Part shown: piece after piece, positions 26,141 through 34,602 of the stretch
Position numbering within the stretch: the stretch's first letter is position 1
Layout: every line of letters begins with the position of its first letter
DNA from: Roseomonas sp.
GTDB lineage: Bacteria > Pseudomonadota > Alphaproteobacteria > Acetobacterales > Acetobacteraceae
DNA: 64,000 nt
Direction of reading: 5' to 3'
Assembly: GCA_020249265.1 (NCBI GenBank)
Contig: JADCGA010000001.1
Coordinates: 62,001-126,000 of the forward strand
Program-made: the position numbers and the translations under genes
Notes under the pieces: model-generated
Seen by the model: the letters and a program-made list of their open reading frames with translations, nothing else
Told to the model about the DNA's origin: nothing
The model's database searches: none

Positions 26141-27373
26141 ATGACGGCGAATTCGCCCGAATGGGCCCAGGCGCCCACCGCGCCCCAGAATCTGAGCCAG
26201 AAGCGCCCACCGCCGCCGCCGGCTTCCGTGCGCCGCTACCTGAGCCTGCCGGATTTTGAAGCCGCTGCCGCGCGCTACTTGCCCCGCAGCATTGGTGGCT
26301 TTGTCTCCGGCGCGGTGGAGAACGATGCGTCATTGCGCGATAATCGCGATGCCTTCGCCGAATGGGGCTTTGTGCCGCGCGTGCTGCGCGACACGCGCGG
26401 GCGCAATCTGAAGACCACGCTATTCGACCAGGAATATGATGCGCCCTTCGGCCTGCCGCCCATGGGCGCTTCCGCGCTGGTAGCCTATCGCGGTGACCTG
26501 GTGCTGACGCAAGCGGCCCGCGCGCGCAATGTGCCCATGATCATGAGCGCATCTTCGCTGATCCCGCTGGAAGATGTGGCCAAGGCCAATCCAGATGCCT
26601 GGTATCAGGCCTATCTGCCCGGTGAGGCCGAGCGTATTGAACCGCTGGTGGACCGCGTAGCTGCGGCCGGCTTCAAGACCTTTGTGCTGACGGTGGATGT
26701 GCAGGTTTCATCCAACCGCGAAAACAATGTGCGCAATGGTTATTCCATTCCGCTGAAGCCCACGCCGCAATTGCTGTGGGATGGCATTACCCATCCGGGC
26801 TGGGTGATGAACACCTTCTTCAAGACCATGCTGAAGCACGGCATGCCGCATTTTGAGAATATGGATGCGGGCCGTGGGCCGCCCATTGTCTCCAGCACGC
26901 TGATGCGCGCCTTCGGTGCGCGTGATGGTCTGGCGTGGGAGCATCTGCAACTGATCCGCAAGCGCTGGAAGGGCAAGCTTGTGGTGAAGGGCATCATCTC
27001 CCCGGAAGATGCGCGCATGTGCCGCGACGTGGGGGCGGATGGCATCATGGTGTCCAACCATGGCGGGCGGCAATTGGATGGTACGATTTCCGGCCTGCGG
27101 AGCCTCGCCGAAATCGCCCGCGATGCCGGCGGCATGACGGTGATGTATGATGGCGGCATCCGCCGTGGCAGCGATGTGCTGAAGGCGCTGGCGCTGGGTG
27201 CTTCCTTCGTGTTCGTGGGTCGCCCGATGCTATCAGCCGCGGCGGTGGCGGGCGAAGATGGCGTGAAGCACGCAATTGGCCTGCTGTCTGAAGAAATCGA
27301 TCGCAACATGGCGATGATGGGCATTCTGAACCCATCGGAAATGTCCATGGAATATATGCGCCCGATGCGTTGA
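26141..27373 (+). CDS. FMN-dependent alpha-hydroxy-acid oxidase/dehydrogenase (LldD-like)
   Basis: A 410-residue TIM-barrel flavoenzyme of the lactate/glycolate/mandelate oxidase family, oxidising an L-2-hydroxy acid to the 2-oxo acid. Landmarks are the FMN region PMGASALVAYRGDLVLTQAA, SASSLIPLEDVA, TVDVQVSSNRENNVRNG, catalytic His307 in SNHGGRQLDG with the partner Arg nearby, and the phosphate-binding YDGGIRRGSDVLKALALGA. A ~30-residue Pro-rich N-terminal extension precedes the fold. There is no membrane anchor visible. A strong hairpin follows the stop. Substrate cannot be told from sequence; L-lactate or glycolate-like acids are likely. Confidence 0.9.
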   Translation: MTANSPEWAQAPTAPQNLSQKRPPPPPASVRRYLSLPDFEAAAARYLPRSIGGFVSGAVENDASLRDNRDAFAEWGFVPRVLRDTRGRNLKTTLFDQEYDAPFGLPPMGASALVAYRGDLVLTQAARARNVPMIMSASSLIPLEDVAKANPDAWYQAYLPGEAERIEPLVDRVAAAGFKTFVLTVDVQVSSNRENNVRNGYSIPLKPTPQLLWDGITHPGWVMNTFFKTMLKHGMPHFENMDAGRGPPIVSSTLMRAFGARDGLAWEHLQLIRKRWKGKLVVKGIISPEDARMCRDVGADGIMVSNHGGRQLDGTISGLRSLAEIARDAGGMTVMYDGGIRRGSDVLKALALGASFVFVGRPMLSAAAVAGEDGVKHAIGLLSEEIDRNMAMMGILNPSEMSMEYMRPMR

Positions 27374-27382
27374 ATGTTCGGG

Positions 27383-27416
27383 GCCCCGCGCGACCGGCTA
27401 TCGGGTCGCGCGGGGC
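27383..27416 (+). terminator. Strong hairpin terminator after the hydroxy-acid oxidase gene
   Basis: A perfect 13-bp GC-rich stem (GCCCCGCGCGACC with GGTCGCGCGGGGC) and 8-nt loop begin 10 bp after the stop. Only two T residues follow, so it is a stable but T-poor terminator. Confidence 0.75.
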
Positions 27417-27453
27417 TTGCCCTGAAGCGCGCCGCATGGGTTGATGCGGGTGC

Positions 27454-27554
27454 GAGCATTTTCAAGCCAAGTGGAATCACTTGGCGGCTCGGAAAATGCG
27501 ATCAAACAAAGGCCTGGAGCGTTTCCCGCGAACTTAGGTGAACGGGAAATGCTC
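27454..27554. repeat. Paired palindromic intergenic repeat
   Basis: Two hairpin units lie back to back. Unit 1 (27454-27499) has outer arms GCATTTTC/GAAAATGC and an inner stem CCAAGTG-gaat-CACTTGG. Unit 2 (27517-27554) has arms GAGCGTTTCCCG and CGGGAAATGCTC. The units share the outer GAGC(A/G)TTT theme. This is the look of mobile palindromic intergenic elements known in alphaproteobacterial genomes. It ends 19 bp before the GMC oxidoreductase start, so it could also affect that mRNA's 5' end. No second copy is seen in the window. Confidence 0.6.
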
Positions 27555-27573
27555 GAAAGCGAGGGGGAAGCGC

Positions 27574-29187
27574 ATGGCGGCATATGACTACATCATCATC
27601 GGCGCCGGTTCGGCGGGCGCGGTGGTCGCCAATCGCCTTTCCGCCGATCCGCGCAACAAGGTGCTGCTGCTGGAAGCCGGCCCCGCCAGCTATCGCTGGA
27701 CCCGCATTCCCGTGGGCTATGCCCGCATGATCAATAATCCTGAGGTGAATTGGCTTTATACTTCCGAACCGGAAGCCACCACTAATGGCCGCCGCCTGCC
27801 CGTGCCGCGTGGGCGCATTCTGGGTGGGTCGAGCGCCATCAACGGCCTCGCTTTCGTGCGCGGCCAGGCGCAGGATTTCGATACCTGGGCACAAATGGGC
27901 AATCGCGGTTGGAGCTACGCCGATGTGCTGCCCTTCTTCAAGCGTATCGAATCCTATCAGGGTGATGGGGACGCCACGTTTCGCGGCAAGGATGGCCCGC
28001 TGCGCGTCACCAACCCGGAACCGCGCGACGCAATTTTCCAGGCGCTGATCAAGGCAGCTGGCGAGGTCGGCATTCGCCACAACCCGGACTACAATGGTGC
28101 GCATCAGGATGGCATTGCCATGAGCCAGGCAAGCATCGCCGGCGGTCGCCGCATGAGCACCGCCGCCTGCTATTTGGAACCCATTCGGGGTCGCGCCAAT
28201 CTGCATATCGAAACCGGGGCACTCGCAGAAAAACTGATTTTTCAAGGCAAGCGCTGCAGTGGCGTGCGCTACAGCAAGGGCGATCAAAAGCTTGAGGCGC
28301 AGGCAGGGCGAGAGGTGATCATCAGCGGCGGTTCGATCAATTCGCCGCAATTGCTGGAATTATCGGGCATTGGTCAGACAGATCGCTTGCAGGGGCTTGG
28401 CATTGAAACCCTGCATGCGCTGCCCGGCGTTGGCGAGAATCTGCGCGATCACTACGCGCCGCGCACGCGCTGGGCGGTGGGTGCCAAGGGCTATACGCTG
28501 AATGATCGTGGCCGCGGGCTTGGCCTGATGGAGCAGGCGCTTCGCTATGCCCTGACCGGCAAGGGCATGTTGGGCGCGGTGGCGGCCCCCATTCGCGCTT
28601 TTGTATTCTCGCGCGAGGGGTTGGAAGCGCCTGATCTTTTGCTGGGTTGGGTGCCAGCCTTCACCGAAGCAGGGCCGAATGGTCCGCGCATTGCGGCGCA
28701 ATCGGGCATGACCTGCTACGCCCATGTCATGCGCCCGGAAAGCAAGGGGCAGATCCATGTTACCTCGGCCGATCCCAAGGCGCCGCCGGCGATTAACTTC
28801 AATTTCCTCTCAGCGCCTGTTGATGCGGCGCTGACGGTGCGCGCGATTCAGATTGCGCGTTCCATCATGTATGCGCCGGCCATGGCGCCCTTGCGCCTGA
28901 CGGAAGTGGCACCGGGGCCAGCGCGGCAAAGTGATGCTGAGATCATCGAATGGGTGAAGCAGGCAGCCGAGACCACCTATCACCCGGTTGGCACCTGCAA
29001 GATGGGCAGCGACCCGATGGCGGTTGTGGACGCCGAACTCCGCGTGCATGGCATTGCCGGGTTGCGCGTGGCGGATGCGTCCATCATGCCGAGCCTGACT
29101 TCCGGCAATACCAATGTCCCCAGCATCATGATTGGCGAGAAAGCCGCGGATATGGTGCTGCGGGATGCAAAGGCGCTGGCGGCATGA
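27574..29187 (+). CDS. GMC family FAD-dependent oxidoreductase (choline/alcohol dehydrogenase-like)
   Basis: A 537-residue flavoprotein that oxidises an alcohol to an aldehyde. The N-terminus has the Rossmann motif [18 protein letters not shown] and the adenosine-binding LLLEAGP; the GMC signature 1 is [18 protein letters not shown], and the C-terminal catalytic pair is His470 in [10 protein letters not shown] plus an Asn near 512-514 in SGNTNVPS. No signal peptide. The ATG at 27574 is chosen because GAGGGGGAAG lies just upstream; the longer frame from 27538 crosses the repeat. The stop overlaps the following chimeric frame (ATGA). Substrate unknown. Confidence 0.92.
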   Translation: MAAYDYIIIGAGSAGAVVANRLSADPRNKVLLLEAGPASYRWTRIPVGYARMINNPEVNWLYTSEPEATTNGRRLPVPRGRILGGSSAINGLAFVRGQAQDFDTWAQMGNRGWSYADVLPFFKRIESYQGDGDATFRGKDGPLRVTNPEPRDAIFQALIKAAGEVGIRHNPDYNGAHQDGIAMSQASIAGGRRMSTAACYLEPIRGRANLHIETGALAEKLIFQGKRCSGVRYSKGDQKLEAQAGREVIISGGSINSPQLLELSGIGQTDRLQGLGIETLHALPGVGENLRDHYAPRTRWAVGAKGYTLNDRGRGLGLMEQALRYALTGKGMLGAVAAPIRAFVFSREGLEAPDLLLGWVPAFTEAGPNGPRIAAQSGMTCYAHVMRPESKGQIHVTSADPKAPPAINFNFLSAPVDAALTVRAIQIARSIMYAPAMAPLRLTEVAPGPARQSDAEIIEWVKQAAETTYHPVGTCKMGSDPMAVVDAELRVHGIAGLRVADASIMPSLTSGNTNVPSIMIGEKAADMVLRDAKALAA

Positions 29188-29549
29188 AGCTGGATGAAGC
29201 CATTGCGGCACAAACGCCGTTGGTGCAAAGCCTGCTGGATAGTGTGGCGGCGATTGGCGCCGACCCGCCTGGCATCACGCGTGACGCCTATGGGCGCGGC
29301 GAAGAAGGCATCTCCGCCCGATGCCACCGCGAAGCCATTGCACAGAGTCTGTGCTACACTTGGCCAAAGGACCTTCTTGAAGCCGGAAAGCGCCGCCTGG
29401 CCGGGGATACGGCCCGTGCGGCCACGAGCGGCGAGGTCAAGGCGGTTCGCCCGAAATCCCGTGCCCTGAAGAAAATCGTCGCCGAACAGGCGCTCGAATT
29501 CCGCCTACTTAAAAAAAGCATGATCGCGGATGGGGGCGAGCGCGCATGA
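29184..29549 (+). pseudogene. Chimeric remnant: 5' end of Zn-dependent amidohydrolase fused to IS3 OrfA tail
   Basis: An open 121-codon frame that looks like two unrelated pieces. Residues 1-41 ([20 protein letters not shown] then [11 protein letters not shown]) match the start of Zn-dependent N-carbamoyl-amino-acid hydrolases/allantoate amidohydrolases. Residues ~42-121 ([44 protein letters not shown]) match the C-terminal half of an IS3-family OrfA transposase helper. The rest of the hydrolase, the OrfA start and all of OrfB are absent. The frame overlaps both neighbours by ATGA, so ribosomes could still pass from the GMC gene to the iron-sulfur gene. Origin by insertion and deletion is inferred; enzymatic function is very unlikely. 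Confidence 0.8.
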
Positions 29550-29953
29550 GCTTGGCCGCACGCATTACGACCGAAGGTGCCCGCATGGCAGAAGCCTGCA
29601 CAGCCTGCGGCGCTTGCGTGCAAGCCTGCCCAATGACGCGCTTTGCCGCGGGCGTCGCTGAAGCTGATCCGGCTGAAACAGCATCCGGCATGCGCGCGCT
29701 GCTGCGGGGTGACGAAGCTTCACCGGTGGCACTCGCCTGGATTGGTGCCTGTACGCGCAGCGCTGCCTGTAATGGTGCCTGCCCCGAAAAGCTGGATGTC
29801 GCGCTGATGATGCGCTTCGCCGGCATGCGTGCCCGCGGCGCTTTGGATGGGGCGCCGCTACTGCCGGTAAAGACGGATAGCGCCTGGTCTGCGCGCGTAA
29901 AAGGCTTTGCGCGGCTTGGCTTGACGGACCAGGAGCAAGCGGAATGGCTGTAA
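29546..29953 (+). CDS. 4Fe-4S ferredoxin-type oxidoreductase subunit (HdrC/GlcF N-terminal-like)
   Basis: A 135-residue electron-transfer protein. Cluster motif 1 is CTACGACVQACP (CxxCxxCxxxCP); motif 2 is CTRSAACNGACP, with a longer first spacing. This pair is the ferredoxin module of HdrC-type and glycolate-oxidase GlcF-type iron-sulfur subunits, here separate from the cysteine-rich module in the next gene, which it overlaps by 10 nt. The start overlaps the chimeric frame upstream. The catalytic flavin partner may be the GMC or hydroxy-acid oxidase upstream, but this is not shown. Confidence 0.82.
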   Translation: MSLAARITTEGARMAEACTACGACVQACPMTRFAAGVAEADPAETASGMRALLRGDEASPVALAWIGACTRSAACNGACPEKLDVALMMRFAGMRARGALDGAPLLPVKTDSAWSARVKGFARLGLTDQEQAEWL

Positions 29954-30801
29954 CGCATCACCCCTTGCCCGCAGAGCGCGCGGTTTTTTGGTATGGCTGC
30001 AATCTGCTGCGTCATGGCGATATCCTGCGTCTGACGGCGCGGTTTCTGGAGGCGGTTGGCGTGGATGCCGCGCCGCGCGGTGGGCCTTCACATTGCTGTG
30101 GCTCACCGACCGAACAGAATGCGCGCATCAATGAAGCCATGGGCCGCCGCACGATCTCGGCCTTCAACGCGACTGGGCGCGATAAGGTGATTAGCTGGTG
30201 TCCTTCCTGCCACATGAACATGGCCGATATGATGGCGCCGGAAACGCCCGCGCAATTTGAAGCGGCGCATGTGACGGAAGCGCTGTGGGACCGCCGCGCT
30301 GCCTTGCAGAAATTGCTTTTGAAGCCGGTACCCGTGCGGGTTCTGCTGCATCGCCATGCCGGATTTCAGCCGCGCGTAGCAGTGAATGATCTGGTCTCTG
30401 GCTTGTTGCGCCTGATCCCCGGGTTGGAATTGGTAGAAGAGGATGAGGCGCTGCCCGGACATATGTGTTCCGCCTTGGCGGGCGTGCCGGGCGCTTTGGC
30501 GGCGGCGCATGAGGCCAATCTCGCCGCCATTGCACAGCATGGGGCGGATACGCTCTGCACCATTTTCCATTCCTGCCATCGCGAAGCCGTGGCGCTGGAA
30601 CGTGGCCGCGATATCAGCGTGATGAATTGGGTGCATCTGCTGGCGCGCGCCGCGGGTTGGGAGTTTCTTGATGAATACAAGCAATTACGCAATGCGGAGG
30701 ACCCGCGCACCGCTTTGGATGACGGCGCCTTGGCGCGCATTGGTGCCGATGTCTTCACGCAATTGATGGAACCGGAATTGCGGCGCAAGCCGGTGGTTTA
30801 G
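29944..30801 (+). CDS. (Fe-S)-binding protein with cysteine-rich CCG domains (HdrB/GlcF-like)
   Basis: A 285-residue subunit of the CCG (DUF224) family. The first module has WYGCNLLRHGD and SHCCGSP about 35 residues later, and then SWCPSCHMNM; the second module is weaker, with HMCSALAGVP and FHSCHRE but lacking a full CCG, so one of the two cluster sites may be degenerate. Such proteins pass electrons from a flavin oxidase to quinone or a disulfide. It overlaps the ferredoxin-type gene, making a split GlcF/HdrBC-like pair. The 17-bp gap to phnN suggests possible cotranscription with the phosphonate gene. Confidence 0.8.
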   Translation: MAVTHHPLPAERAVFWYGCNLLRHGDILRLTARFLEAVGVDAAPRGGPSHCCGSPTEQNARINEAMGRRTISAFNATGRDKVISWCPSCHMNMADMMAPETPAQFEAAHVTEALWDRRAALQKLLLKPVPVRVLLHRHAGFQPRVAVNDLVSGLLRLIPGLELVEEDEALPGHMCSALAGVPGALAAAHEANLAAIAQHGADTLCTIFHSCHREAVALERGRDISVMNWVHLLARAAGWEFLDEYKQLRNAEDPRTALDDGALARIGADVFTQLMEPELRRKPVV

Positions 30802-30818
30802 CTGGGCGGGATGGGTGG

Positions 30819-31370
30819 ATGCTGATTGCAGTCGTGGGGCCTTCCGGCGCGGGCAAGGATACGTTGATGGCCGGTGCGCGCGCCGCACTTGCGCATGATG
30901 CCCGCTTTCGCTTTGTGCGCCGCGCGATCACGCGGCCCGCCGAGGCAGGAAGCGAGGATCACGAGGCGCTGAGTGAGGCGGATTTTGCAGCACGGCGCGC
31001 GGCCGGTGCCTTTGCACTTTCATGGGGCGCCCATGGGCTGCGTTACGGCATCCCGCGCGACATTGAAGACGATATCGCAGCGCGGCGCGTAGTGATTGCC
31101 AATCTCTCCCGCGCGATACTGCCTGAAGCCGGCGCTCGCTACCGTTTGCGCGTGCTGAATATCACTGCCCCGATGGAGGTTCTGGCCGCACGCCTTGCCG
31201 CGCGTGGCCGTGAAACAGCCGCAGATATCGCGGCACGCTTGGCGCGTGAGGTCGCGCTGCCGGATGGGCTGGACGTTGAGCGGGTGATGAACGACGCCGA
31301 TGTGGCGGAAGGTGTCGCGCGCGTTCTGGCCGCGCTTAACCGCGCAGCGTCAGACGCTCAAGGATTGTAA
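30819..31370 (+). CDS. phnN: Ribose 1,5-bisphosphate phosphokinase PhnN
   Basis: A 183-residue guanylate-kinase-like enzyme that phosphorylates ribose 1,5-bisphosphate to PRPP, the salvage end of the C-P lyase pathway. It has the P-loop GPSGAGKDTL (residues 7-16), RRAITRPAEAGSEDHEALSE (substrate lid region), and FALSWGAHGLRYG. Length matches the family. It lies on the strand opposite the phnG-M operon and its 3' end overlaps the DUF1045 gene by 35 bp tail to tail, an arrangement that keeps it in the locus but under separate transcription. Confidence 0.93.
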   Translation: MLIAVVGPSGAGKDTLMAGARAALAHDARFRFVRRAITRPAEAGSEDHEALSEADFAARRAAGAFALSWGAHGLRYGIPRDIEDDIAARRVVIANLSRAILPEAGARYRLRVLNITAPMEVLAARLAARGRETAADIAARLAREVALPDGLDVERVMNDADVAEGVARVLAALNRAASDAQGL

Positions 31371-32016
31371 AGGGCGCGCCCGGCGCGGCTTGGACGAAAA
31401 CACAGATATCCGAAACGGTACGCGCTATGGCGGGCGCATCGCCAAGCGCTTCAGTAACCGCTGGCAGGATGATGGCTTTCTCCGCGGGCGTCAGGCGCCG
31501 CGTCAGCGTCATGTGAAAGCGCCACTCGGCAAAAACGTAAGGATAGCCCCAGGCTGCAAGATACTCGCGCTGGCGCAGGCTCAGCTTTTCCGGCTTACGG
31601 CGCGCAATCTCGGCCTCGGTCGCGGGCGCACGATGCGCATCAAGCGCCGTAACCGCGCTATCGGCAAGCGCTTGCAGGGCAGGGCAGGGCGCTGATTCAC
31701 GCAACGCGAGGAAACCATCCAGATCAGTGATTTGAAGTGGCGGCAGGGTGAAGGGCGCGGTGCGGGCAGCGAAATCCTGCGCGGCTTGAAGCGCTGCCTG
31801 TAAATCTCCTGCTACGCGAAAGGGCGGCTTTAAAGTGGCGTGAAACCCATAGCCGCGCGCATCGGCGGTGACCTCAGCGATATCAACGGCAGCAATGGCT
31901 GGCTGGGGTATTTCCGCGCCACTGGCAGCATCACGGCCAAGCCAAGCAGAAGCGCGCTGATGCAAGGTATCATCAGTTTCCGGCGCGTAGTAGAGCGCAA
32001 TGCGATAGGGGTTCAC
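31336..32016 (-). CDS. DUF1045 phosphonate-metabolism protein (2H phosphoesterase-like)
   Basis: A 226-residue protein of the DUF1045 family found with C-P lyase genes. The two His motifs expected of 2H phosphoesterases are GFHATLKPPF and FHMTLTRRL. It likely cleaves a cyclic phosphodiester, which would fit the missing phnP step (5-phosphoribosyl 1,2-cyclic phosphate). The GTG start at 32016 overlaps the phnM stop (GTGA) and gives VNPYRIALYYAPE; a longer ATG frame at 32040 would intrude into phnM. The phosphoesterase role is inference from the motifs and from the absence of phnP in the window. Confidence 0.85.
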   Translation of the reverse strand: MNPYRIALYYAPETDDTLHQRASAWLGRDAASGAEIPQPAIAAVDIAEVTADARGYGFHATLKPPFRVAGDLQAALQAAQDFAARTAPFTLPPLQITDLDGFLALRESAPCPALQALADSAVTALDAHRAPATEAEIARRKPEKLSLRQREYLAAWGYPYVFAEWRFHMTLTRRLTPAEKAIILPAVTEALGDAPAIARTVSDICVFVQAAPGAPFTILERLTLRG

Positions 32017-33155
32017 GCAATCCGTTCCCCTGCACGCCAAACGCCGCGCACCAGCGGCATATCGCCAATGCTGCGCACGCGCACCAGATCAGCCTTAAGA
32101 CCCGGCGCAAGCTGCCCGCGATCAGCAAGCCGTGCCATCCGCGCTGGCGTATCCGTCACCATGGCAATCGCCTGAGGCAGCGTGATGCCGCCGGCTTCCA
32201 CCGCGCGCCAGGCGGCTTCAAGCATGGATGCCGGCACGTAATCCGAAGCGAAAGCCTGCGCCAAGCCTTCGCGCACCAGATCAGCTGCGGCGACATTGCC
32301 GGAATGGCTACCGCCGCGCACGATATTGGGTGCGCCGGCAATCACCTCAACCTTGAGGTCATACGCGGCGCGCGCCGCTTCCATGGTCACGGGAAACTCG
32401 GAAATCGTGATGCCGTCAGCCAAATTGCGTACGATTTCAGATGGCGTGTCATCATCATGCGACGCCAGCGGCAGGTTGCGATGGCGAATGCGATCCAGCA
32501 GCCAGCTGCGCTGCTTCTCGCGCAGCTCCGCACGTTGCGCCAGCAGCCCGGCAATTCGCGCCTGAACTTCTGCGTCATTCCATTGTGTCTGGCGCTTCCG
32601 CATGACGGCATAACGTGCAAGGTCACGATATTGCCCAACGCCTGGGGAGTGATCCATCAGGCTCACCATCACCACACGCGGATGATCGGCCACGGGATCA
32701 AGCGCCGGCAGCATATCACGCGCCGGCAATTCGCAGCGCAGATGCAGGAAATGCTCGCCCTTCAACGCGCCCATATCGGCAAGCTCATCCAGATCGCGCA
32801 CGCCATCCAGAAAGGTCTGGCCGCGTTCCGTGTCAAAACCAAGATCACCCAGGCAAAGCGCATCCAGAATAGTGGTGACACCGGCGGCGACACATTGGGC
32901 ATCATGCGCGATCATGGCAGAGCGTGATGGCCAGCGCGCATTGGCGCGCGGCAAAACTTGGCGTTCCAGATTATCGGTGTGCACATCAACAATGCCGGGG
33001 ATCAGATGATCCCCTTCAAGGTCCAGCGCGCCGGCGGTGTGGCTGCGGCCTGGCTGAACATCCGCAATCAGCCCATCGCGCAGTACAAGCGTTCCGTGCA
33101 GCACCGCATCCGGTAGGACAAGCTTTGCATTGGTCAGAATGGTCTCAGCGTTCAT
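32013..33155 (-). CDS. phnM: Alpha-D-ribose 1-methylphosphonate 5-triphosphate diphosphatase PhnM
   Basis: A 380-residue amidohydrolase-superfamily enzyme that removes pyrophosphate from the ribose methylphosphonate triphosphate made by PhnGHI(L). Metal-binding landmarks are VDVHTDNLERQVLPR near residue 58, SLMDHSPG, LASHDDDT and the FPVTMEAA segment. The ATG overlaps the phnL stop (ATGA) and the stop overlaps the next gene, so it is embedded in the operon. A second PhnM-like gene lies at 38387; this copy, being in the canonical operon position, is the likelier pathway enzyme. Confidence 0.94.
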   Translation of the reverse strand: MNAETILTNAKLVLPDAVLHGTLVLRDGLIADVQPGRSHTAGALDLEGDHLIPGIVDVHTDNLERQVLPRANARWPSRSAMIAHDAQCVAAGVTTILDALCLGDLGFDTERGQTFLDGVRDLDELADMGALKGEHFLHLRCELPARDMLPALDPVADHPRVVMVSLMDHSPGVGQYRDLARYAVMRKRQTQWNDAEVQARIAGLLAQRAELREKQRSWLLDRIRHRNLPLASHDDDTPSEIVRNLADGITISEFPVTMEAARAAYDLKVEVIAGAPNIVRGGSHSGNVAAADLVREGLAQAFASDYVPASMLEAAWRAVEAGGITLPQAIAMVTDTPARMARLADRGQLAPGLKADLVRVRSIGDMPLVRGVWRAGERIA

Positions 33156-33850
33156 GCGGCATCCTGCATAGGTTCAACGGTGAAAACGCGATCTGCCACG
33201 GCTTCGCGCACTTCCGCATCATGGAAAATGCCGACAATGGCGGTGCCTGCCTGCTTCGCTTCATGGATCAGGCCAATCACAATGGCGCGATTGCCGGCAT
33301 CCAGGCTGGCGGTGGGTTCATCCAGCAGCAGCACGGGATAGCGCGGGCCAAATCCGCGCGCGAGGTTCACGCGCTGCTGCTCCCCACCCGAAAAAGTCGC
33401 GGGCGGTAGGCCATGCAACCTTTCGGGAAGGTTCAGCCGATCGAGTAGGGCCGAGGCGTGCGCCAAGGCTTCCTCGCGTGCCATGCCGCGTGCCACCATG
33501 GGTTCCGCCACAATGTCGCGCGTGCTGACGCGCGGAATGACGCGCAGGAATTGCGAAACATAGCCAATGGTCTGGCGGCGGGCTTCAATCACGGCGCGCG
33601 GAGCGGCACTTACAAGATCAAGCTCAGCGCCGCGATGCGCCAGCAGAATCCGCCCAGCCCCCGCGCCGTAATTGCCGTAAAGGCAGCGCATCAGCGTGGA
33701 TTTCCCGGCGCCGGACGGCCCGGAAAGGGCCACGCATTCGCCGGCCTTCACGGCAAGATCAACGCGGCCCAGCACGGGAATGCGTGTGCCGCCTTGCAGA
33801 TGAAGCGTGAAGGTTTTCGCAAGACCTTCTGTGCGCAGAAGAATGCTCAT
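33152..33850 (-). CDS. phnL: C-P lyase accessory ATP-binding protein PhnL
   Basis: A 232-residue ABC-type ATPase. Walker A GPSGAGKSTL, signature FSGGEQQRVNLARGF and Walker B PVLLLDEPTAS are intact. PhnL works with the PhnGHIJ core, likely in ribose 1-phosphonate triphosphate formation, rather than in transport. The linker IGYVSQFLRVIPRVS and MARGMAREEAL are typical for PhnL. ATGA overlaps on both sides show translational coupling with phnK and phnM. Confidence 0.94.
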   Translation of the reverse strand: MSILLRTEGLAKTFTLHLQGGTRIPVLGRVDLAVKAGECVALSGPSGAGKSTLMRCLYGNYGAGAGRILLAHRGAELDLVSAAPRAVIEARRQTIGYVSQFLRVIPRVSTRDIVAEPMVARGMAREEALAHASALLDRLNLPERLHGLPPATFSGGEQQRVNLARGFGPRYPVLLLDEPTASLDAGNRAIVIGLIHEAKQAGTAIVGIFHDAEVREAVADRVFTVEPMQDAA

Positions 33851-34602
33851 GCCGCCAACACCGAGGATACAAGAAGCTGGGTATAGGGATGTTGCGGATC
33901 ATCCAGCACGCGATCCGTGAGCCCCTGTTCCACCACCTGTCCGCGCCGCATCACCAGAATACGGTCCGCAAGCAGCCGCGCCGCGGCGATATCATGCGTC
34001 ACGATCAGCACTGAAAGCCCCAATTCACGCACCAACGCGCGGATCAAATCCAGCAATCGAGCCTGTACAGAAACATCCAAACCGCCCGTTGGTTCATCCA
34101 TGAAGACAAGCTTGGGGCGCGTGACCAAGGTGCGGGCGATTTGTAGGCGCTGCTGCATACCACCCGAAAAATGCCTCGGCAGATCGTCAATCCGCCCTGC
34201 ATCTATTTCCACACGTTGCAGCCAGGCCTTGGCCTCATCTCGGATATTGCCGTAGTGCCGGGCGCCGAGCGCCATCAGCCTTTCGCCAACATTCCCGCCA
34301 GCGGATACGCCCATGCGCAGCCCATCACGCGGGTTCTGGTGCACAAAGCCCCAATCCATGCGCATCAGCCGGCGACGCTCAGCTTCCGTCATGCCGAGCA
34401 CATCGCGACCAAGGTAATGCACGGCGCCTGCATCAGGCGCCATCTGACCAGCGAGCACACGCAGCAGCGTTGTCTTGCCGGAACCGCTTTCACCGACAAT
34501 CGCGACCACTTCGCCAGCGGTGACATCAAGGTCAACATTATCCAAAGCGGCGATGGCGCCGAATTTCAGATCCAGCCCTTTCGCTTCAAGCAGTAGGGTC
34601 AT
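33847..34602 (-). CDS. phnK: C-P lyase accessory ATP-binding protein PhnK
   Basis: A 251-residue ABC-type ATPase that docks on the PhnGHIJ core complex. Walker A GESGSGKTTLLR, the signature FSGGMQQRLQIARTL, and Walker B LVFMDEPTGGLDVS are present. The region MDWGFVHQNPRDGLRMGVSA matches the oligopeptide-type ABC subgroup to which PhnK belongs. The ATG at 34602 overlaps the phnJ stop (ATGA); the longer frame from 34641 lies inside phnJ and is rejected. Confidence 0.94.
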   Translation of the reverse strand: MTLLLEAKGLDLKFGAIAALDNVDLDVTAGEVVAIVGESGSGKTTLLRVLAGQMAPDAGAVHYLGRDVLGMTEAERRRLMRMDWGFVHQNPRDGLRMGVSAGGNVGERLMALGARHYGNIRDEAKAWLQRVEIDAGRIDDLPRHFSGGMQQRLQIARTLVTRPKLVFMDEPTGGLDVSVQARLLDLIRALVRELGLSVLIVTHDIAAARLLADRILVMRRGQVVEQGLTDRVLDDPQHPYTQLLVSSVLAA

